Positions 1 through 9,534 of a stretch of 59,966 bases of DNA are shown here, piece by piece. The translations under genes and the position numbers were made by a program. The stretch's first letter is position 1; each line of letters starts with the position of its first letter. The stretch comes from Alphaproteobacteria bacterium (GTDB taxonomy: Bacteria > Pseudomonadota > Alphaproteobacteria > SP197), in NCBI GenBank assembly GCA_009694045.1, contig SHVY01000014.1, positions 1-59,966 of the forward strand, in the 5' to 3' direction. Below the pieces are notes generated by a model, which was not told where the DNA came from, searched no databases, and saw nothing but the letters and a program-made list of their open reading frames with translations.

Positions 1-48
1 CGCGGTTCCCGAGCCGCAAACCCGCCGGAGAACCCACCCGAGCCATGA
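1..48 (+). CDS. C-terminal tail of an ORF entering from the left edge, possibly IstB-like
   Basis: Frame 1 is open from the first base and ends at TGA 46-48, giving a 15-residue Pro/Ala-rich tail. The IS21-like terminus lies about 55 bp downstream, so this could be the end of the IstB helper ATPase that normally comes last in IS21-family elements. The tail has no diagnostic motif, so the assignment rests on position alone. Confidence 0.25.
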   Translation, partial: RGSRAANPPENPPEP

Positions 49-100
49 CCCAGAACGCAGGCAAGCCCCCCGCGGGGCGCCTGCCTGCCATCAGACGTGA

Positions 101-148
101 TGTATTTTTACTCCGGCACGCCGAGGCATTTTTACTCCGGCGTTGACA
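101..148. mobile_element. Terminus of an IS21-family-like insertion sequence
   Basis: The 14-mer ATTTTTACTCCGGC occurs twice as direct repeats, at 104-117 and 128-141. It is followed by CGTTGACA ending at 148, so read inward the element would begin TGTCAACGCCGGAG. IS21-family elements begin with TG and carry several short repeats inside each end, which this fits. The other end and the transposase lie outside the window, so family identity is inferred from the terminus only. The next gene starts 165 bp further on. Confidence 0.45.
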
Positions 149-312
149 CCCTGGGCCGTGAAGCAAATCGATTCGTGACGGAAAACGTCCTGAAATTAGA
201 CAGTTAACGTCGTTGCCCCAGGTTGAAAATTTTTCCGGCGGTCGATCGGGTGCGAAACAAGGCGCGGGCGCGTAAGCTGCGCCCGGTGCCGCCATCCCAG
301 GGTCCCGATCCC

Positions 313-1275
313 ATGAACCTCCCCAACCTCGCCGAAATCGACGCCGCCGCCGCGATCGTCTATCGGCACATGCAGCCCACGCCCCAGATCGCCTGGCCGC
401 TGCTGGCCGAGCGGGCCGGCTGCGAGGTCTGGGTCAAGCACGAGAACCACACCCCGATCGGTGCCTTCAAGGTGCGCGGCGGGCTGGTCTACCTGGACGA
501 TTTGAAGCGGCGCGAACCCGAGCTACCCGGCATCATTGGCGCGACCCGGGGCAACCACGGGCAGAGCCTCGCCCTCGCCGCCCGGGCCTATGGTATCCCC
601 TGTACCCTGGTCGTGCCGCATGGGAACTCAGTGGAGAAGAACCGGGCGATGCGGGCGTTCGGGGCGGAGCTGATCGAAACCGGCCACGATTTCCAGGCGG
701 CGTACGAGGCGTCGCAGGCACGGGCCGGCGAGCGCGGGCTGCATCTCGTGGCGTCGTTCCACCCGCTGCTGATCGCGGGCGTGGCCACCTACGCCCGGGA
801 ATTGCTGATGGCTGTCGCCGATCTCGACGTCGTGTTCGTCCCCATCGGGCTCGGATCGGGTATCTGCGGCATGATCGCCGCGCGCGATGCGCTGGGACTC
901 AAGACCGAGGTGATCGGGGTGGTCGCCGAGAACGCCCCAGCCTACCTTCATTCATTCCGTGAGAAGCGACCGGTTTCCACCAACAGCGCCAACACCTTGG
1001 CGGACGGCATGGCGTGCCGGGTTCCGGTCGCGGAGGCGGTCGCCGCGATCAATCGCGGCGCCGCCGACATCATCGCCGTGAGTGAAGCTGAGATCCTGGC
1101 GGCAATGCAGTGTTATTTCAGCGATATCCACAATATTGCCGAAGGCGCTGGTGCCGCCCCTCTGGCCGCACTGTTGAAGACCAAGGAACGCTGGAAGGGC
1201 CGCCGTGTCGGCGTCATCCTGTCCGGTGGAAACCTCGATCGCGATCTTTATATACGCTCTTTATCAACATCTTAG
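313..1275 (+). CDS. Threonine/serine dehydratase-like PLP enzyme (fold type II)
   Basis: A 320-residue enzyme of the tryptophan synthase beta / threonine dehydratase superfamily, expected to deaminate a beta-hydroxy amino acid to a 2-oxo acid. PLP-binding K53 lies in GAFKVRGG, the substrate loop reads ATRGNHGQ, and the phosphate-binding glycine loop is GLGSGICG. A C-terminal LSGGN motif is present. There is no ACT domain, so it resembles the short catabolic (TdcB or serine racemase-like) forms rather than biosynthetic IlvA. An in-frame ATG exists at 223, but 313 gives the normal family length. Its 3' end overlaps the convergent SDR gene by 4 bp. The exact substrate (threonine, serine, 3-hydroxyaspartate) cannot be read from sequence. 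Confidence 0.82.
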   Translation: MNLPNLAEIDAAAAIVYRHMQPTPQIAWPLLAERAGCEVWVKHENHTPIGAFKVRGGLVYLDDLKRREPELPGIIGATRGNHGQSLALAARAYGIPCTLVVPHGNSVEKNRAMRAFGAELIETGHDFQAAYEASQARAGERGLHLVASFHPLLIAGVATYARELLMAVADLDVVFVPIGLGSGICGMIAARDALGLKTEVIGVVAENAPAYLHSFREKRPVSTNSANTLADGMACRVPVAEAVAAINRGAADIIAVSEAEILAAMQCYFSDIHNIAEGAGAAPLAALLKTKERWKGRRVGVILSGGNLDRDLYIRSLSTS

Positions 1276-2036
1276 AAGACGACGTGATTGCGGGCTGTGA
1301 GGCCACCGTCGATCGTGAAGTACTGCCCCGTCACCCAGGCGCTGTCGTCCGACGCGAGCCAGGCCGCCATCGACGCGATGTCCTTCGGTTCCCCAATCCG
1401 CGGCAGCGGGTGCGCGGCCAGCGCCAGCTTGCGCACCGCCTCGCCCTCGGGCGTCGGCTGGATCATGCTGGCCAGCATGTCGGTCGCTATCCAGCCCGGA
1501 CAGACAGCATTGCAGCGGATGCCCTCGCGGCCGTGGTCGAGTGCCACACCCCGGGTCAACATGTGCACCCCGGCCTTGGAGGCGCAGTAGGCGGCGGCCT
1601 TCGGATCGGCGAAGAACCCGCTGATCGAGCCAATGTTTATGATCGACCCACCGCCCTGGGCGGCCATCAGCGGGATCGCCGCCCGGCTGCACAGGAACAC
1701 GCCCTTGAGGTTGATGTCGATGAGCTGGTCCCACTCCGCCTCGCTCATCTCGGCGATGGTGCGCTCGATCAGGATGCCGGCGTTGTTGACGAGCACGTCG
1801 ATGCGGCCGAGTTCGTTCTTGGCGGCCGCGAATAGCGCCGCTACGTCCGCCGCCTTGGAGACATCGACCTGCCGGTAGGTCGTGCCCTTGGCGGCACCGA
1901 TGAACGGCTCCGCCAGCGCCGAGCGGCCGCACGCGAACACCCGTGCTCCGTCGGCCGTGAAACGCTCGACGATACCTCGCCCGATGCCGCGATTGCCGCC
2001 GGTGACGACGGCCGTCTTGCCCGCCAACGTACCCAT
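1272..2036 (-). CDS. Short-chain dehydrogenase/reductase (SDR), classical type
   Basis: 254 residues with every classical SDR landmark: cofactor loop TGGNRGIG at 12-19, NNAG at 84-87, catalytic Ser near 137-139, and Y150-x3-K154 in YCASK. The C-terminus (WVTGQYFTIDGG) matches the FabG / glucose-dehydrogenase-like group. It should oxidise or reduce a small alcohol or ketone with NAD(P)(H). It is divergent from the potD operon across a 194-bp intergenic region, so it may serve the same catabolic route, for example as a hydroxy-acid or carnitine-type dehydrogenase; that link is inference. Confidence 0.88.
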   Translation of the reverse strand: MGTLAGKTAVVTGGNRGIGRGIVERFTADGARVFACGRSALAEPFIGAAKGTTYRQVDVSKAADVAALFAAAKNELGRIDVLVNNAGILIERTIAEMSEAEWDQLIDINLKGVFLCSRAAIPLMAAQGGGSIINIGSISGFFADPKAAAYCASKAGVHMLTRGVALDHGREGIRCNAVCPGWIATDMLASMIQPTPEGEAVRKLALAAHPLPRIGEPKDIASMAAWLASDDSAWVTGQYFTIDGGLTARNHVVF

Positions 2037-2230
2037 GGTTCGATCCTCCCCTGCCGCGAGCCTGAATACACCCGCCGTCGGCCCAGCGAAACGCCCTCGT
2101 TTGAAGGCTTTTAGGATTGGTCACATCATGTGCTACCGACAGTAGACCCAGCCTTCGATTGCCGCCGTGCCCGGCCGTTGCTAGGGTGATGGCTACGTCG
2201 CGAGACGCAACTCAAGGGGAGGACAACCGA

Positions 2231-3388
2231 ATGAAGCTCACACGACTTTTGACCGCGGCTGCGGCGATCGTGCTGGGTACGGCCGGGTCTGCCACCGCCG
2301 ACATGCTCACCAGCCTGGGCGCCGGCGAGAGACAGGTCGATATCGACGCCTGGCCGGGCTACATCGAGCGCGGCGAGACCGATCCGGGCTACGACTGGGT
2401 CACCAGCTTCGAGGCAGCCACGGGCTGCAAGGTCAACATCAAGAACGCCAACACCTCGGACGAGATGGTCGCCCTGATGAACGAGGGCGGGTTCGACCTG
2501 GTGACAGCGTCGGGCGACGCCAGCCTTCGGCTGATCGCCGGCAAGCGGGTGCAGCCGGTCAACGTCGACCTGATCCCGAGCTGGAGCACCGTGGACGAGC
2601 GTTTGCAGAACTCACCCTGGCACACGGTCGACGGCACGCACTACGGCACGCCCTACCAATGGGGCCCGAACGTGTTGATGTACAACACCACCGTGTTCAA
2701 GGACGGCCCGCCAACGAGCTGGTCGGTAGTGTTTGGCGAGACCAATCTGCCCGACGGACAATCCAACAAGGGCCGGGTGCAGGCGTACGATGGAGCGATC
2801 TACATCGCCGACGCGGCGCTATACCTCATGAAGCACCAGCCCGAGCTGGGGATCGCCGACCCTTACACGCTGACCGAAGACCAATATCAGGCGGCGCTCA
2901 CGCTGTTGCGGGGCCAACGGTTGATCGTCAACCGCTATTGGCATGATGCCTTCATCCAGATGGATGACTTCAAGAACGAGGGCGTCGCCGTCTCGGGCTC
3001 CTGGCCGTTCCAGGTCAACCTGCTGGTGGCCGAGGGCCAACCGATCGCCAGCACGATCCCCGAGGAAGGGGCCACGGGCTGGGCCGACACGACCATGTTG
3101 CATGCCGAGGCTGCCCATCCAAACTGCGCGTACATGTGGATGGAGCATTCGTTGAGTCCGAAGCTGCAGGGCGATCTGGCGGCTTGGTTCGGCTCCGTTC
3201 CGGTTGTCCCGGCGGCCTGCACCGGCAACGCCCTGTTGACCGACGCCGGGTGCGAGACCAACGGGTTCGGCAACTTCGACCGGATCGCCTTCTGGCGGAC
3301 GCCGGTCGCGAATTGCGGTGAGGGCCGGGAATGCGTGCCCTACTACCGCTGGGTGTCGGACTACATCGCCGTTCTCGGCGGACGCTGA
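2231..3388 (+). CDS. PotD/PotF-like periplasmic substrate-binding protein
   Basis: A 385-residue binding protein with an N-terminal Sec signal (MKLTRLLTAAAAIVLG, cleavage expected after ATA at residue 23). The mature part starts with a PotD-like region (DIDAWPGYIERG) followed by the type-2 periplasmic-binding fold. The ATG at 2231 is preferred because it begins the signal peptide and follows AGGGGAGG. It is first in an operon with an ATPase and two permeases. Members of this family bind spermidine, putrescine or other cations, and catabolic neighbours suggest a betaine-like ligand. Four cysteines near the C-terminus could form disulfides. Confidence 0.85.
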   Translation: MKLTRLLTAAAAIVLGTAGSATADMLTSLGAGERQVDIDAWPGYIERGETDPGYDWVTSFEAATGCKVNIKNANTSDEMVALMNEGGFDLVTASGDASLRLIAGKRVQPVNVDLIPSWSTVDERLQNSPWHTVDGTHYGTPYQWGPNVLMYNTTVFKDGPPTSWSVVFGETNLPDGQSNKGRVQAYDGAIYIADAALYLMKHQPELGIADPYTLTEDQYQAALTLLRGQRLIVNRYWHDAFIQMDDFKNEGVAVSGSWPFQVNLLVAEGQPIASTIPEEGATGWADTTMLHAEAAHPNCAYMWMEHSLSPKLQGDLAAWFGSVPVVPAACTGNALLTDAGCETNGFGNFDRIAFWRTPVANCGEGRECVPYYRWVSDYIAVLGGR

Positions 3389-3426
3389 CCTGAGAGGGGC
3401 GGGACCCGCGGTCCCTGCCCGTCATC

Positions 3427-4479
3427 ATGGCAGCCGTGTCAGCCAAGGGCAGCACACCCGCCGTACGTTTTGAATCGGTCAGCCGACGCTTTGGCGCGTT
3501 GGCCGCGGTGGACGAAGTCTCGTTCCAGGTCGAGGACGGCGAGTTCTTCTCGATGCTCGGCCCCTCGGGTTCGGGCAAGACGACATGCCTGCGCCTGATC
3601 GCGGGCTTCGACCAGCCGACCGGCGGCGAGGTTTTCGTCCACGGCGAGCCGATGGCCGGGGTGCCGCCCTACGAGCGCGACGTCAACACGGTTTTCCAGG
3701 ACTACGCCCTGTTCCCGCACATGTCGGTGGCGGAGAACGTGGGCTACGGCCTGATCTTCCGCGGCGTGGCCAAGGCCGAACGCCGCAAGCGCGCGATCGC
3801 CATGCTGGAAATGGTGAAGCTGGCCGATCGGGCCGACCGCCGCCCGTCGCAACTCTCGGGCGGGCAGCGGCAGCGGGTGGCGCTGGCGCGCGCGCTGATC
3901 AATCATCCGCGGGTGCTGCTGCTGGACGAACCACTGGGCGCGCTCGATCTCAAGTTGCGCGAGCAGATGCAGGTCGAGCTTAAGGCGATCCAGCGCCAGG
4001 TCGGGATCACGTTCGTCTATGTGACCCACGACCAGCAGAAGGCGCTGACCATGAGCGATCGGGTCGCGGTGTTCAACGACGGCAGGATCGAGCAGATAGG
4101 CTCGCCGATCGAGATCTATGAGCGCCCCGCCACCGCCTTCGTCGCCGGGTTCGTCGGCGAATCGAACCTGCTGTCGGGCGAGTTGGCGCGGCGCGTCACC
4201 GGTTCGGTCGTGGCCATATCCATCAGGCCCGAGAAGATCAAGCTGCTGGCGGCCGGGACCCCGGTCGACGCGGATCACGGCAGCGTCGACGGGACGGTCA
4301 GGGTGATCGTTTTCCTCGGCGCCGCGATCCGCCATGTGGTCGCGATCCCGGGCGGCGAGATGACGGTGATCGAGCAGAACCGGCACGCCGATCCGGCGAC
4401 GGCCTGGTCCCGTATCGGCCAGCCGGTGCGGCTTGCCTGGCTGCGACACCACGCGCAGCCGATCGGCGTCGGCGCGTGA
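3427..4479 (+). CDS. potA: PotA-like ABC transporter ATP-binding protein
   Basis: The 350-residue ATPase energises the adjacent importer. Walker A GPSGSGKT is at 45-52, the Q-loop region VFQDYALFPH near 89-98, the signature LSGGQRQ at 143-149, Walker B LLLDEP at 164-169 and the switch His in VTHDQ. The C-terminal ~100 residues fit the TOBE domain of the spermidine/putrescine class (SIRPEKIKLL). It starts 38 bp after potD and overlaps the permease gene by 4 bp (GTGA), indicating translational coupling. Confidence 0.9.
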   Translation: MAAVSAKGSTPAVRFESVSRRFGALAAVDEVSFQVEDGEFFSMLGPSGSGKTTCLRLIAGFDQPTGGEVFVHGEPMAGVPPYERDVNTVFQDYALFPHMSVAENVGYGLIFRGVAKAERRKRAIAMLEMVKLADRADRRPSQLSGGQRQRVALARALINHPRVLLLDEPLGALDLKLREQMQVELKAIQRQVGITFVYVTHDQQKALTMSDRVAVFNDGRIEQIGSPIEIYERPATAFVAGFVGESNLLSGELARRVTGSVVAISIRPEKIKLLAAGTPVDADHGSVDGTVRVIVFLGAAIRHVVAIPGGEMTVIEQNRHADPATAWSRIGQPVRLAWLRHHAQPIGVGA

Positions 4480-5419
4480 ATCTGGCCGCTGCCCTGCCCC
4501 TGCCACCCCCGTCGCTCACGCGGCGGGTTTCCACCGCGCTGTTCCGCCGTCCGGGGCTGACTCTGGTTCTGCTGCTGATCGCGCCCCTGCTCTGGCTCGG
4601 CGTGATTTACCTGGGCTCGCTGTTCGCCCTGCTGCTTCAGAGCTTCTTCTCGATCGACCCCTACAGTGGGGTCGTCGTCTACTCGTTCACCCTGCGGACC
4701 TATGGCGAACTCGCCACGCCGGCGAACTTCGACATTCTCGTCCGCACGACGGGCATGGCGATGATCGTCACGATAGCCTGCGGACTGATCGCCTTCCCCA
4801 TTGCATACTACATGGCGCGCTACGCCACGACGCGGGTGAAGGCGGCGCTCTACCTCGCCGTCATGCTGCCGCTGTGGTCGAGCTACCTGGTTCGCGTCTA
4901 CGCCTGGAAGCTGATCCTAGCCAAGGAGGCATCCTTACCTGGCTGTTCGAGCGGCTGGGGATGGGATGGCTGCTCGAAACCATCCTTGCGCTTCTGGTCG
5001 TGGGCGGCGCTTCGCTCTCGGTTTCCTATCTCGGGACCTTCATCGTGTTCGTCTATATCTGGCTGCCCTACATGATCCTGCCGATCCAGGCGGCGATCGA
5101 GCGTGTGCCGGGCTCGGTTATCGAGGCGTCGGGCGACCTGGGGGCGCCGCCGGGCGCCACGTTTCGCAGGATCGCCTTTCCCCTCGCCTTCCCCGGCATC
5201 GTCGCGGGTTCGATCTTCACGTTCTCCCTGACGCTGGGCGACTACATCATCCCGGGAATCATCGGCTCCTCGAAGCTGTTCATCGGCCAGGCGGTCTTCG
5301 CCCATCAGGGAACCGCGGGGAACATCCCGCTGGCCGCCGCGTTCTCGGTCGTGCCCATCGTCGTCATGGCGGCGTACCTCAGTTTCGCCCATCGGCTCGG
5401 TGCGTTCGATGCGCTCTAA
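4476..5419 (+). pseudogene. potB: PotB-like ABC permease, interrupted by one frameshift near 4929
   Basis: Reading from GTG 4476 gives the first ~150 residues of a PotB permease, with membrane segments and the LPLWSSYLVRVYAWK motif, up to LILAKE. The remainder (GILTWLFERLG, the EAA-type loop EASGDLGAPPG and further segments) continues in the +1-shifted frame to TAA 5419. Restoring a single G in the GAGGC at 4927-4930 joins the halves as AKEGILTW, exactly what the family has there. The rest of the operon is intact. The shift is therefore either a recent loss of function or a one-base sequencing error in a G run; I lean toward error. Confidence 0.8.
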
Positions 5420-6218
5420 TCAACGCTCGCCCCTGGGCCTTCGGCTCGCGGTCCTGGGCGGACTCCTATTCCTGCACCTGCCGCTCGCCCTGATCCTTCT
5501 CTATGCGTTCACGACCGAGGAGAAGAGCTACGCCTTTCCCCCGCCGGGCCTGACGCTGCACTGGTTCGCCGTCGCCTGGGGGCGCGACGACATCTGGAGC
5601 GCGATCGGGCTGTCGGTGCGGGTGGCGGCGATATCCACGCTGATCGCCCTCGTCCTGGGTACGCTCGCGGCGATGGCGGTGCATCGCGCCAAGTTCTTCG
5701 GTCGAGAAGCGATCTCGCTGATGCTCATCCTGCCGATCGCCCTGCCCGGCATTGTCACCGGCATCTCGCTGCGTGCCGCCCTGAACTTCGGCGACTTGCC
5801 GTTCAGCTTCTGGACCATCGTGATCGGGCACGCGACGTTCTGCGTGGTCGTGGTCTACAACAACGCCATCGCGCGCCTGCGCCGGACGTCAACCTCGCTG
5901 GTCGAGGCGTCCATGGATCTCGGTGCCAATGGGTTCGCGACCTTCCGCTACGTGGTGCTGCCCAGTATCGCCACCGCCCTGCTGGCCGGGGGAATGTTGT
6001 CGTTCGCGTTGTCGTTCGACGAAGTGATCGTCACGACGTTCACCGCCGGACAGCAAACGACGTTGCCGATCTGGATGCTCACGGAATTGGTCCGCCCCCG
6101 CCAGCGGCCGGTAACCAACGTCGTCGCCGTATTCATCGTCGCCGTGACGTTCCTGCCCATTCTCGGGGCGTACTATCTAACGCGGGACACCCAGGATGCC
6201 GCGGGAGCCGGAAAGTGA
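5409..6218 (+). CDS. potC: PotC-like ABC transporter permease
   Basis: An inner-membrane permease of 269 residues, the second channel subunit of the PotABCD-type importer. It has about six hydrophobic segments and the cytoplasmic EAA loop [20 protein letters not shown] that contacts the ATPase. It overlaps the end of potB by 11 bp. A GTG at 5400 would add three residues; ATG 5409 is preferred. It ends in a 4-bp GTGA overlap with the S33 hydrolase, so transporter and downstream enzymes are probably co-translated. Confidence 0.88.
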   Translation: MRSNQRSPLGLRLAVLGGLLFLHLPLALILLYAFTTEEKSYAFPPPGLTLHWFAVAWGRDDIWSAIGLSVRVAAISTLIALVLGTLAAMAVHRAKFFGREAISLMLILPIALPGIVTGISLRAALNFGDLPFSFWTIVIGHATFCVVVVYNNAIARLRRTSTSLVEASMDLGANGFATFRYVVLPSIATALLAGGMLSFALSFDEVIVTTFTAGQQTTLPIWMLTELVRPRQRPVTNVVAVFIVAVTFLPILGAYYLTRDTQDAAGAGK

Positions 6219-7117
6219 ACGACGCTTCCGACCTCGACGTGACCGGACCGAGGCCTGACCGATTGGTCCGGATCCCGGTCGTTGGCGGGCACGTCGCCGC
6301 GTATGTCTACGGGGAAGATCGCGCGGAAACGGTGCTGGCGATCAACGGCGGGCCCGGCGTCGCATCGGAGTACCTGCGGCGAGCGTTGCAGCCACTGGTT
6401 CGAGCCGGCTATCGCCTGGTGGTTCACGACCAGCTTGGCACCGGAGCCTCGGACCGACCCGACGACCCAGGGCTATGGACCTTGCGGCGCTATGTCGCCG
6501 AGGTCGAAACGGTTCGCGACGTTCTGGGCGGCGGCAAGGTTCACCTGCTGGGACACAGCTGGGGCGGGTGGCTCGGCATCGAGTACGCGGTGACTCACCC
6601 CGACAAGCTCAGAAGCGCGATCTTCTCCAGTACCGGCGCCCACATGTCGGTCCATATCGAGGAGCTCCGCCGGCTCCTCTCCGAGTTCGGGACCGAGACC
6701 CTTGCCATGGTCGACCGTCTCGAGGATCAGGGCAACCTCGCAAGCCCGCTCTACGCGGCGATCTCCACCCTGTTTTACGCACGCCATTCCTCGCGTCGCG
6801 GCTATCTGCGCGGCCTGTGGAAGGCGGGCGACGTCAACCTGCAGATCCAGGAGGCCCTGTGGGGCAAGGCCGAGTTCCGGGTCACCGGCGAGCTCAAGGA
6901 TTGGAACCGCTTGGCGGATCTCGCCCGGGTGAGGGTCCCGTGCCTGGTCACCGTGGGCGCCTACGACTACCTGACCCCGCGCAGCGCCGGACTGATCCAC
7001 GCCAGTCTTCCCGATGCGCGCCTGGCACTGTTCGCCGAGAGCGGGCATGACCCGGCCACCGACGAATCGGAGCGCTACTTCGCCACGGTGACGGACTTCC
7101 TCGGATCGGTGCCGTGA
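6215..7117 (+). CDS. Proline iminopeptidase-family (S33) alpha/beta hydrolase
   Basis: 300 residues with an alpha/beta-hydrolase triad: nucleophile S115 in GHSWGG, Asp near 251 in GAYDYLTP and His near 278 in SGHDP. The oxyanion motif is NGGPG (residues 44-48), close to the HGGPG of proline iminopeptidases. That family removes N-terminal proline or hydrolyses small amides. The start is GTG 6215, overlapping the potC stop, and the gene ends in another GTGA overlap with the dioxygenase. Co-translation with an importer suggests it trims or deacylates an imported amide or peptide, but its substrate is unknown. Confidence 0.82.
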   Translation: MNDASDLDVTGPRPDRLVRIPVVGGHVAAYVYGEDRAETVLAINGGPGVASEYLRRALQPLVRAGYRLVVHDQLGTGASDRPDDPGLWTLRRYVAEVETVRDVLGGGKVHLLGHSWGGWLGIEYAVTHPDKLRSAIFSSTGAHMSVHIEELRRLLSEFGTETLAMVDRLEDQGNLASPLYAAISTLFYARHSSRRGYLRGLWKAGDVNLQIQEALWGKAEFRVTGELKDWNRLADLARVRVPCLVTVGAYDYLTPRSAGLIHASLPDARLALFAESGHDPATDESERYFATVTDFLGSVP

Positions 7118-8352
7118 GCGATCCGCGGATAAGGATGGGCCAGGCGTGGATCGACGGAGTTCGGGTTGTCGTTGCCTGGGATGATGGCCATCGCAGTGCC
7201 TTTCACCCCCTATGGCTGCGCGACGCGTGCCGTTGCCCGGCGTGCGGGGACCCTTGGCGGGGACTACGGTCGCTTTCACTCGGCGATCTTGATCCGGGGA
7301 TACGTCCGGCGAAGGCCTGGATCGACAACGAAGGTGCGCTGCGCGTGACTTGGTCGCCCGACGATCATGCCAGTACCTACGACGCGCCGTGGCTGCGCGA
7401 CCATTGTCCGTCGTCGGTGGAGAGGGATCGACGCCGTCACCGCCCGGCGCTGTGGGACGGCACGCTCGCGCGGACCGCCATCGAACTCGACTTCGCGACC
7501 GTGATGGGGAGCGACGCGGGGATGTTTCGGCTGCTTGCCCTAGTGCGCGACTATGGTATCGCCTTCGTCAGGGGCGCGCCATCCGACCTGGATCTGGTCG
7601 AGCGGGTAGCGGGGCTGATCGGCTACATCCCGGAGACCAACTACGGCCGCATCTTCGACTACTACGCCGATCCGACCCCCTCGACCCAGGCCAATGCGGC
7701 CCACGATCTCACCCTGCATACGGACGAGGCCTATCGCCATCGGCCGCCGCAAATCGCGCTCTTCCATGCAATCCAACAGAGTCCGGATGGCGGCGGCGCC
7801 TCGTTGTTCGTCGACGGGTTCATGGCCGCCGCGCGCCTGAAGGCCCGAAGCCCCGAGGACTTCGCGTTTCTCACCCGCGTGCCCGTGACCTACCACCGCA
7901 TCCAGCCGGGGCCCGAGGGCACGACGGCGCCGGCCGACGGTCTGCTGCCGCCCAGGCACACCGGGGCCGATCTGAGGTCCCAGGGTCGCGCCATCGCCTT
8001 GGATGTCGACGGGGAGGTAGCCGCGATCCGTTTCGCCGGTATCAACGCGAGTCCTCCCGACCTGCCGGCAGCCCTGGTCGATGGCTACTACCGGACGATC
8101 GGAGCCTTCGCGCGCATCGTGCGGGACCCAACCTTGCGGATCACGGTGCCGCTCGCGGGCGGCGACATGGCGTTCTTCGACAACGAGCGGGTCCTGCACG
8201 GGCGGACTGCCTTCGACCCGGACGCCGGCATGCGTCACATCCGGAGTTGCTACGTCGATCGCGAGAGCTTCCACAGCCAACTACGGCTGATCGGTCGCCG
8301 TCTGGGCCGGACGGACACCGATCTGCGAATCGCCGGCGGATTTGGACCCTAG
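7114..8352 (+). CDS. Gamma-butyrobetaine dioxygenase-like Fe(II)/2-oxoglutarate oxygenase
   Basis: A 412-residue two-domain oxygenase of the BBOX/TMLH family. The N-terminal DUF971-type domain keeps zinc ligands C39, C41, C44 and H85 in the same arrangement as gamma-butyrobetaine dioxygenase. The C-terminal TauD-type domain has the iron facial triad H202, D204 (HTDEAY) and H362 (RVLHGR), plus a later Arg (MRHIRSCY) expected to hold 2-oxoglutarate. The reaction would be hydroxylation of butyrobetaine to carnitine or of a related trimethylammonium substrate. The start is GTG 7114, overlapping the hydrolase stop. It is convergent with the Rieske gene (4-bp overlap of ends). Confidence 0.85.
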   Translation: MSDPRIRMGQAWIDGVRVVVAWDDGHRSAFHPLWLRDACRCPACGDPWRGLRSLSLGDLDPGIRPAKAWIDNEGALRVTWSPDDHASTYDAPWLRDHCPSSVERDRRRHRPALWDGTLARTAIELDFATVMGSDAGMFRLLALVRDYGIAFVRGAPSDLDLVERVAGLIGYIPETNYGRIFDYYADPTPSTQANAAHDLTLHTDEAYRHRPPQIALFHAIQQSPDGGGASLFVDGFMAAARLKARSPEDFAFLTRVPVTYHRIQPGPEGTTAPADGLLPPRHTGADLRSQGRAIALDVDGEVAAIRFAGINASPPDLPAALVDGYYRTIGAFARIVRDPTLRITVPLAGGDMAFFDNERVLHGRTAFDPDAGMRHIRSCYVDRESFHSQLRLIGRRLGRTDTDLRIAGGFGP

Positions 8353-9509
8353 GCGTCCAGCGCTTCCCGCACCAGCAGGTGGAAGCGGTGCAGGGCGTGC
8401 TCGCTGATCCCCGAGCGGGCTTTGTCGGCAACGATGCGGCCCTGATCGAAACCCAGAGAATGCAGGCCCTCCTGCACGGACTCGCAGAGATCCTTGTCCT
8501 CGACGCCCAGGATGTTGGCGATGTAGTCGAATCGAGACTCGTCCACCTCGCCCGTCGGTGAGTACTGGTGGCCAACGAACCCCGAGGCTTCGTGCCCCTG
8601 CGGAACGATGGTCGAGACGTTGATCTCGGATTTCCCGGGCAGATAGTTAATTGTCGTCGTCGGCCACATGAACCAGAAGCCGGCGTCCTGCATCGGGTCG
8701 TCCGCCGCGATGTCGTAGATCGTCCGGTTGGCCTGGGTGCGGACGCCGAGCTGGCGCGACCACAACCCGTGGTCGTCCTGGCGGTACTTGCTCATATCCA
8801 GGATCTCGGCGAAGGCCGGATGCGACGGGGTGCAGTGGTAGCACTCCACGAAGTTGTCGACGACCACCTTCCAGTTGGCCTTGATCGAGGGTCCGCCGAA
8901 CGCGAAATCGCGCGCGAGCTTCATGGTTTCGATGGCCGGAACCCGGGCACGAAGGTCCGCGGCCAGATCGACGAAGATCTCCCCCATCGGCGCGGCCTTC
9001 GGGTCGAGGTTGGCGAACAGCAGGCCGCAGAACTCTTCGATCCGGATCGTCGGCAGGCCGAAGTCCTCCTTGCGGAAGTCCTTCAAGTGGTCGCAGTTGC
9101 GGGCGGAGCGGAGCTGGCCTTCGGTGTCGTAGGCCCAGGCGTGATACGGACAGGTAATGAACAGGGCGACGTTGCCGGCACCGGTCAGCAAATGGTGGCC
9201 GCGGTGCCGGCAGGTATTGTAGAACCCGCGCAGCAACCCATCGCGTCCGCGAAGCGCGAATACCCGCTGGTCGGCGACCCGGCCCGTCACATAGTCCCCT
9301 GGGTTGGCAACCTGCGACCGGTGACCCAGGTAGTGCCACGTGCGGTAGAAGATCGCGGTCTTCTCCCGCTCGAAGATCGCGGGGTCGGTGTAGTAGCGGG
9401 CGGGGAGCGTGTAGGAGCCAGTCGGATCGTTGGTGAGCGGACGACGAAACGCCGGAAGTTCGCTGGTCTTGACCACGGTTGCGCTCCAGTCTGGACGGCC
9501 TTCACGCAT
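8349..9509 (-). CDS. Rieske-type oxygenase, quaternary-ammonium N-demethylase/carnitine oxygenase type
   Basis: 386-residue alpha subunit. The Rieske [2Fe-2S] ligands are C100-x-H102 (CRHRGHH) and C120-x2-H123 (CPYHAW). Mononuclear iron ligands are H225 and H230 in VVVDNFVECYHCTPSHP. The position linking the two metal sites is Glu222 (ECYH) instead of the Asp found in aromatic dioxygenases. Glu there is typical of carnitine monooxygenase CntA and the glycine-betaine/stachydrine demethylases. No reductase (CntB/GbcB-like) lies nearby, so electrons must come from elsewhere. The most likely substrate class is betaine or carnitine. Confidence 0.85.
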   Translation of the reverse strand: MREGRPDWSATVVKTSELPAFRRPLTNDPTGSYTLPARYYTDPAIFEREKTAIFYRTWHYLGHRSQVANPGDYVTGRVADQRVFALRGRDGLLRGFYNTCRHRGHHLLTGAGNVALFITCPYHAWAYDTEGQLRSARNCDHLKDFRKEDFGLPTIRIEEFCGLLFANLDPKAAPMGEIFVDLAADLRARVPAIETMKLARDFAFGGPSIKANWKVVVDNFVECYHCTPSHPAFAEILDMSKYRQDDHGLWSRQLGVRTQANRTIYDIAADDPMQDAGFWFMWPTTTINYLPGKSEINVSTIVPQGHEASGFVGHQYSPTGEVDESRFDYIANILGVEDKDLCESVQEGLHSLGFDQGRIVADKARSGISEHALHRFHLLVREALDA

Positions 9510-9534
9510 CCTACCGCCATTGACCCGGTGGTCG

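Noticed and set aside
2037-2230. A specific promoter or operator between the SDR and potD genes
   Set aside because: A CACATCATGTG palindrome-like stretch is visible near 2120-2131, but nothing else supports a binding site.
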